From Myroides sp. NP-2 (GTDB taxonomy: Bacteria > Bacteroidota > Bacteroidia > Flavobacteriales > Flavobacteriaceae): a stretch of 64,000 nucleotides of DNA. The notes below the pieces were generated by a model, which did not search any database, was not told the origin of the DNA, and worked only from the letters and a program-made list of their open reading frames with translations. The position numbers and the translations under genes were made by a program. Of the stretch, positions 59,437-64,000 are shown in pieces. The stretch is taken from NCBI RefSeq assembly GCF_014145665.1, contig NZ_JACHTD010000010.1, forward strand, positions 62,001 to 126,000. The letters run 5' to 3'. Numbering within the stretch: position 1 is the first letter of the stretch; every line of letters begins with the position of its first letter.

Positions 59437-60567
59437 TTATTTTTTCCCTACAGCTGAACACCCAGCCATAGTCGTAATTTTAATTGCCTCTGTTGGCGGC
59501 AAGGAATCGTTGCGCAATACCACTTGTTCAACTACATTTCTAGTAATCTCTTCAAATACTTTAGCAACAATCGTATCACTTTGTAGTGCTGCAGGACGAC
59601 CGAAATCCCCTGCCTCTCTAATACTTTGAACAATAGGCACCTCACCTAAGAAAGGCACTTGTAAGTCTTGCGCCAGGTTCTTCGCTCCGTTTTCTCCAAA
59701 GATATAATACTTGTTGTCTGGCAATTCTTCTGGTGTGAAATAAGCCATGTTTTCAACAATTCCCAACACGGGTACATTGATGCTGTCTGAAGTAAACATC
59801 GACACTCCTTTTTTTGCGTCTGCAAGTGCAACGGCTTGTGGTGTAGATACCACAACGGCTCCTGTAACAGGTAGTGATTGCATGATTGACAGATGAATAT
59901 CTCCTGTTCCTGGAGGTAAATCCAATAGTAAGAAGTCTAATTCGCCCCAATCTGCGTCAAAAATCATCTGATTTAATGCTTTAGCTGCCATAGGTCCTCT
60001 CCAAATGATTGCTTGATCTGCTTTGGTAAAAAATCCAATAGACAGCAATTCAACCCCATAAGAAAGAATAGGCTTCATTTTTGAGCGCCCATCTACTTCA
60101 ACTGAAATGGGTTTTGCGTTTTCTACGTCAAACATAATTGGCATTGACGGACCGTAGATATCTGCGTCTAACACCCCTACACGGAAGCCCATATTAGCTA
60201 GACTTGCCGCAATATTTGCTGTAACAGTAGATTTACCAACACCTCCCTTTCCAGAAGAAATCGCAACGATATTTTTAATACCTGGTATTGCTTTTCCTTT
60301 TATCTCTGGTTTTTCAGGTGCTTCTACTTTAATATTTACTTTTACTTTTGCCTTGTCGCACACTTGTTCGTGAATCACTTTCATCACATCTACTTCGGCT
60401 CTTTTTTTGATGTGCAAAGCGGGCGTTGACAAAATTAAATCAACAACAACCTCATCTCCAAAGGTCATAACGTTGTTTACTGCCCCACTTTCAACCATAT
60501 TTTTTCCTTCTCCAGCAATAGAAATAGTCTCTAATGCCTTCAAAATATCTTTTCTATCTAATTTCAT
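59437..60567 (-). CDS. Mrp/ApbC-family Fe-S cluster carrier ATPase
   Basis: A 376-residue protein: an N-terminal MIP18-like (DUF59) domain (about 4-90, without its metal-binding cysteine cluster) and a deviant P-loop ATPase, SSGKGGVGKST (104-114), with DADIYGPSMP, LLDLPPGTGD and STPQAVALADAKKG. Mrp/ApbC proteins carry or load Fe-S clusters; ApbC mutants in Salmonella show thiamine auxotrophy, a link with the thi genes in the window. Ends with CSAVGKK rather than the usual CxxC-containing loop. Confidence 0.93.
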   Translation of the reverse strand: MKLDRKDILKALETISIAGEGKNMVESGAVNNVMTFGDEVVVDLILSTPALHIKKRAEVDVMKVIHEQVCDKAKVKVNIKVEAPEKPEIKGKAIPGIKNIVAISSGKGGVGKSTVTANIAASLANMGFRVGVLDADIYGPSMPIMFDVENAKPISVEVDGRSKMKPILSYGVELLSIGFFTKADQAIIWRGPMAAKALNQMIFDADWGELDFLLLDLPPGTGDIHLSIMQSLPVTGAVVVSTPQAVALADAKKGVSMFTSDSINVPVLGIVENMAYFTPEELPDNKYYIFGENGAKNLAQDLQVPFLGEVPIVQSIREAGDFGRPAALQSDTIVAKVFEEITRNVVEQVVLRNDSLPPTEAIKITTMAGCSAVGKK

Positions 60568-60684
60568 TATATGCGATTAGTTTTCAATATTTTACTATAA
60601 ATCTTGACTAACGCAAATATAGCAGTTATATTTGAAATTATGATGTTAATATATTCTAAATGCAATTCCCTAGTACACTTGGCC

Positions 60685-61980
60685 TTATAGGTGATTCGCA
60701 TAATTAAGCGCTCTTTTTTTAGCTAAAAAAACGCGTTTTATTTCGTTCTGAATAAGGGCAAATTCTGCAGTGAGCAGTTGATTTTTCGCTGCATTAAAGG
60801 AGAAAATATCCGCCTTGCCATTCTCGTATTTTACCTGAGTTGTATGAAAGGATTTTTGTGCTAATTCGATACTGTTTCTCAAGCGTTGGTTTAGGGTTTC
60901 AATCTGATCGATTTCTTGGATTAATTGGTCATTTTCTTTTTGAATAAATCGCTCTTTGTCCTGAATTTTCAGCGTATTTAGCTCGCTATCAACTTTGTTT
61001 TTTCGCAACTGCCTCGTGATAGCCCCCCCTTGAAAAAGGGGAATGTTAAAACCAATACCGACATAGTGACTTTTATTGTCGCCAAACTGTCTAGAAAACG
61101 AAGCCACCTCCCAATCCAAACTGGTATTAAAGGGTTTTGAATAGAAAGTTCCCCACTGATAATTGGCGGTAATTCGAGGGTATTTCTTTGCTTGTAAAGC
61201 CTTTCTTTCCGCCTCTAAAATGAGCTGATACTGCTTTGCTTTTTCCAAGATGGGATTGAACTCATAATCCGAATTATATCCAACAAATTCCCGTTCAAAC
61301 ACCAGTTCAAAATCGGTAATTTCAACCGTTTTAACATCCAACAGCTGAAGGAGCTGTAATTTTTGGTTGTGTAAATCATTGACGGTTTGTTGTATTCCAA
61401 TTTGTTCATTGGCAAAGATATACTCAATGTCATATTGATCGCTTTGGGGTTTGGCCCCTGCCTCAACTTCTTTGATCACGCGTTCCATATTGAGCTGGCT
61501 ATTTTTCAACTGTTGGCTTTGCAAAGTATAGTACTCTTGGGTTCCAATAATGCGAAAAAATAAATCCAAGACACGTTGTTGGTAGTAATACTTCACCTCT
61601 TCTTCTTGAAGGTTGGCATAAGAGGTGTTTAACTTTCGGCTCTGACGATCGAGATAATCCGACCAATCAAACAAGCTAATCGACGCATCTACTGACGTTT
61701 GTAAGGATTGAATATTTGAGCTTACTCGGGTGTTGGTCGTTGGATTAATCGCCGATCCATAATTAAAGCTCTGTGAGGCATTCAATCCGACTTTTGGCAA
61801 GAAATAAGAGGCCATACTGCGCTGTTGTACCTCCACCGTGCTCTTTTCCAGCTGTGCTAGCATCAACTCATAGCTATTTTCTTCTCCCAAGCGCATACAA
61901 TCACTTAGCGTCCACTTTTCTTGTGCAAAGAGGAAGGAGGTACAACATACAGCAATTAACGTCCAAATCTTCTTATTCAT
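60685..61980 (-). CDS. TolC-family outer-membrane efflux protein
   Basis: A 431-residue outer-membrane factor with a signal peptide (cleavage near FAQ, 19) and the repeated helical barrel pattern: WTLSDCMRLGEENSYEL and a second repeat with NPILEKAKQYQLILEAERKALQAKKYPRI (two segments). It forms the exit duct for an ABC or RND transporter. It overlaps the ABC permease gene by 8 nt, so the two are partners. No membrane-fusion protein is seen in the window; it may be upstream beyond the edge. Confidence 0.92.
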   Translation of the reverse strand: MNKKIWTLIAVCCTSFLFAQEKWTLSDCMRLGEENSYELMLAQLEKSTVEVQQRSMASYFLPKVGLNASQSFNYGSAINPTTNTRVSSNIQSLQTSVDASISLFDWSDYLDRQSRKLNTSYANLQEEEVKYYYQQRVLDLFFRIIGTQEYYTLQSQQLKNSQLNMERVIKEVEAGAKPQSDQYDIEYIFANEQIGIQQTVNDLHNQKLQLLQLLDVKTVEITDFELVFEREFVGYNSDYEFNPILEKAKQYQLILEAERKALQAKKYPRITANYQWGTFYSKPFNTSLDWEVASFSRQFGDNKSHYVGIGFNIPLFQGGAITRQLRKNKVDSELNTLKIQDKERFIQKENDQLIQEIDQIETLNQRLRNSIELAQKSFHTTQVKYENGKADIFSFNAAKNQLLTAEFALIQNEIKRVFLAKKRALNYANHL

Positions 61981-64000
61981 AATTTATGTATTTTAATGTT
62001 GAAATACGCGTTGCTTTGATGGATTTCCAAAAAACCAACAGCATGGAAAAGAACGTTAACCCAATAAAAGCAAACAAGAATGGCCAGATGGACAAGTCAA
62101 TGCGGTAAACGAAATCTTCTAACCACAATTGCAACAAATAGTAAACAGGATAAACAGATAATACAAATCCGAACACACAGTAAACCATGAAACGCGCCGA
62201 TAGATTAAAGATGAGTTCTTTTCTACTCGCGCCTAGTACCTTTCGGATCGCAATTTCTTTTAATCGGCTTTCGATACTAAAGGACACAATAGCCATCAAT
62301 CCAAAGAGAGCAATAAACATCGACACCCCCATTAACCACAAAAAAAGCGTTCGTTCATATAAGGTTTTCTGATAGCTCACAGCAAATTCTTTATTGGCAA
62401 ATTCATATTGCATGGGATACGTCTGTTCCACGCGTTTCGTCCAAAAAGCTTCCAATTGAGTTAGGGTGTGTTGTACGTTCTCAGGATCAATTTTTACGGA
62501 AATTGTTTCAATCAGTCCCGAAAACCATCCTACTGAGTTAGGCATAAAATAGGTTACGGGGGGAATTTCCTGACTAAATCCTTCTATTTTCATATCTTTT
62601 ACAACGCCAATAATTTCAAAATCCCGTCCGTTCCACTTCATCTTTTTCCCGATAATTCCATCTGAAAAATTAAACGTTCTCTTATAGGTTTCATTAACGA
62701 CAATTTTATTGATGCTATCTGATGCGAAAGCGCGATCGAAAAATCGTCCTTCAACCAATTGTCCATCGAATACTTTAAGGAAATCATAGCCTACAGGGAC
62801 GTTTTCACTTTGAAAAGATACTTCTCCAATCATATTACTTGAACTACTGCCATAGCCCGATCCCATCAACATAGAATGGTTTGTGATGGCCCTAACTCCC
62901 TCTATTTTTTGTAGATCTGCTTCTATGCGCTGATAGATGGCACTGTGTTGTTTTTCGTCTTTGACTTTAAAGCGAATATTGACCACTTGATCGCCATTAA
63001 AGCCCAAATCTTCTTGTAAGAGATGGCTGACTTGTTGTTGAACAAAAATGGCCGTAGACAAAAAGAAAAACGCAATCACAAATTGAAAAACCAATAGCGC
63101 ATTACGCAAACGCAAACCTGATTTACTTCGAGAAAAATTACCTTTCAATACTTTAATTGCATCAAAAGAGGCTACAAAAAGACTAGGTAATACACCTAAT
63201 AATAGGTATACCCCAAGCAAAAGTAGACCAAGAACAGGCACTAAGGACAAAAAATCCGTTGTTAGGGTTCGACTTACTAAAATAGTAAAATAAGGCATGC
63301 CCAATTCAACGAGAACCAAGGCAACTGCAAAAGAAAACAAGGTTGTGATCCCCGCTTCAAACATCATCTGTTTTAACAACTGACGCTGCGTACTTCCGAT
63401 AGCTTTTCGAATACCAATTTCCTTAGCGCGCTTAAAGCTTTGTACGAGTGCAAGATTGATAGCGTTGACAAGCGCTAACACCAAGAGTAAAATGGCAGAA
63501 AACAACATGATATTTACAATTTTATTTGCCGCTGGTCCTGCTCCTAATCCACTCGATTCTGGATTGAGGTGAACTCCACTCAGTTCATTGTATTTCAACA
63601 CCATAAATCCCTGCATCTTTTCTTTCAGCTCTTCAACTGAAACTCCTTCATCTTGAGCATATAACTGTGTAATCTCTTTGTAAAAAACATCCTGTAACTG
63701 CTTTTCCACTTCATTTATTCCTATTCCTTCTTTTAATTTAAGGAGTAACCTATAGTTGTGATCTCCCCAATTATCTGCTCGATTATAGGCAATTTGACTT
63801 TCTGTTACATAAGAGGTTAGTCCCTTAAACCTAATGGAACTATTTCCAGGTATTTCAAACACAAAGCGAACCGTTAGTACTTTTCCATTGTCTAGTTGTA
63901 CGAGTTTTCCAATTGGATCAATTCCTACACCAAACAATCGCTCTGCTTCATTCTTTTCTAGCGCTAAGGCGTCTTTGTAATTTTGTTTATACGCTTCCGC
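61973..64000 (-). CDS. MacB/FtsX-type ABC transporter permease (5' end beyond the window)
   Basis: At least 676 residues; the frame stays open to the window edge, and the TTG at 63937 is not a credible start. Two FtsX-like modules: one near the first third (LVNAINLALVQSFKRAKEIGIRKAIGSTQRQ, split by a helix) and one at the C-terminus (SIESRLKEIAIRKVLGASRKELI). MacB_PCD-like periplasmic domains lie between. Such permeases work with a TolC and a membrane-fusion protein in efflux of drugs, peptides or lipids. The start is outside the window. Confidence 0.88.
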   Translation of the reverse strand, partial: AEAYKQNYKDALALEKNEAERLFGVGIDPIGKLVQLDNGKVLTVRFVFEIPGNSSIRFKGLTSYVTESQIAYNRADNWGDHNYRLLLKLKEGIGINEVEKQLQDVFYKEITQLYAQDEGVSVEELKEKMQGFMVLKYNELSGVHLNPESSGLGAGPAANKIVNIMLFSAILLLVLALVNAINLALVQSFKRAKEIGIRKAIGSTQRQLLKQMMFEAGITTLFSFAVALVLVELGMPYFTILVSRTLTTDFLSLVPVLGLLLLGVYLLLGVLPSLFVASFDAIKVLKGNFSRSKSGLRLRNALLVFQFVIAFFFLSTAIFVQQQVSHLLQEDLGFNGDQVVNIRFKVKDEKQHSAIYQRIEADLQKIEGVRAITNHSMLMGSGYGSSSSNMIGEVSFQSENVPVGYDFLKVFDGQLVEGRFFDRAFASDSINKIVVNETYKRTFNFSDGIIGKKMKWNGRDFEIIGVVKDMKIEGFSQEIPPVTYFMPNSVGWFSGLIETISVKIDPENVQHTLTQLEAFWTKRVEQTYPMQYEFANKEFAVSYQKTLYERTLFLWLMGVSMFIALFGLMAIVSFSIESRLKEIAIRKVLGASRKELIFNLSARFMVYCVFGFVLSVYPVYYLLQLWLEDFVYRIDLSIWPFLFAFIGLTFFSMLLVFWKSIKATRISTLKYINYE

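Overview
The window comes from a low-GC Flavobacteriaceae chromosome (Bacteroidota; a Myroides- or Flavobacterium-like genome is my inference). Evidence: a SusC/SusD pair, many lipoproteins with acidic residues after the lipid-anchoring Cys, a fused MurF-alanine racemase, DUF3127 and DUF4302 families, and promoters of the Bacteroidota type (TTTG, about 19 nt, TAnnTTTG). About 53 protein genes are supported. I see no rRNA, tRNA, CRISPR array, insertion sequence or prophage. Most of the window is ordinary chromosome.

Layout. 1-1.8 kb: an amino-acid/dicarboxylate symporter and a small 2TM protein. 1.8-8.65 kb: a TPP-riboswitch-controlled thiamine operon, thiS-thiC-(TenI/ThiE-like)-thiD-thiE-thiG-thiH-thiF. 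8.65-13.2 kb: aat, a DUF3127 protein with an SSB-like acidic tip, a flavin reductase, an orphan histidine kinase, and greA with a HIT gene. 13.3-18.8 kb: a lipoprotein, a second TPP riboswitch driving a TonB-dependent receptor (probably thiamine uptake), a GT32-type glycosyltransferase, ArfB, a PnuC-family transporter and a Bax-inhibitor-1 protein. 18.8-27.2 kb: a phosphopantetheinyl transferase and a SusC-SusD-zinc metallohydrolase lipoprotein-DUF4302 import locus. 27.6-30.6 kb: mscL and murF-alr. 30.6-35.5 kb: a sulfur/persulfide locus (DsrE, two YeeE-type transporters, Crp/Fnr regulator, TauE, persulfide dioxygenase-rhodanese, thioredoxin). 35.7-41.4 kb: an M16 protease, a repeat-bearing gap and lepA. 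41.4-49.5 kb: four genes on alternating strands, packed tail-to-tail and head-to-head. They are a lipoprotein, a phosphoesterase/kinase-like/outer-membrane-barrel fusion, an HD-Pycsar-TM protein and a GAF protein. 49.6-55.3 kb: dusB, a segment bounded by inverted repeats that holds mscS and a C1 peptidase, then an S9 peptidase. 55.5-64 kb: a symporter and DedA, an Fe-S cluster gene set (Mrp, NifU, ferredoxin reductase, ferredoxin), then TolC and an ABC permease that runs off the end.

The observations I rate highest are: (1) nine DnaA-box-like 9-mers in 220 bp inside the TenI-like thiamine gene, using all three reading frames; (2) matching Crp/Fnr-type operators at identical spacing from the -7 boxes of the YeeE and persulfide dioxygenase promoters; (3) an outer-membrane protein that joins a phosphoesterase, a DWDRH/DRDQAF kinase-like module and a barrel, read divergently from an HD-PycTM gene only 28 bp away; (4) both TPP riboswitches having a distal segment complementary to their own 5' strand; and (5) an inverted repeat with satellite-like arrays around mscS and the C1 peptidase.
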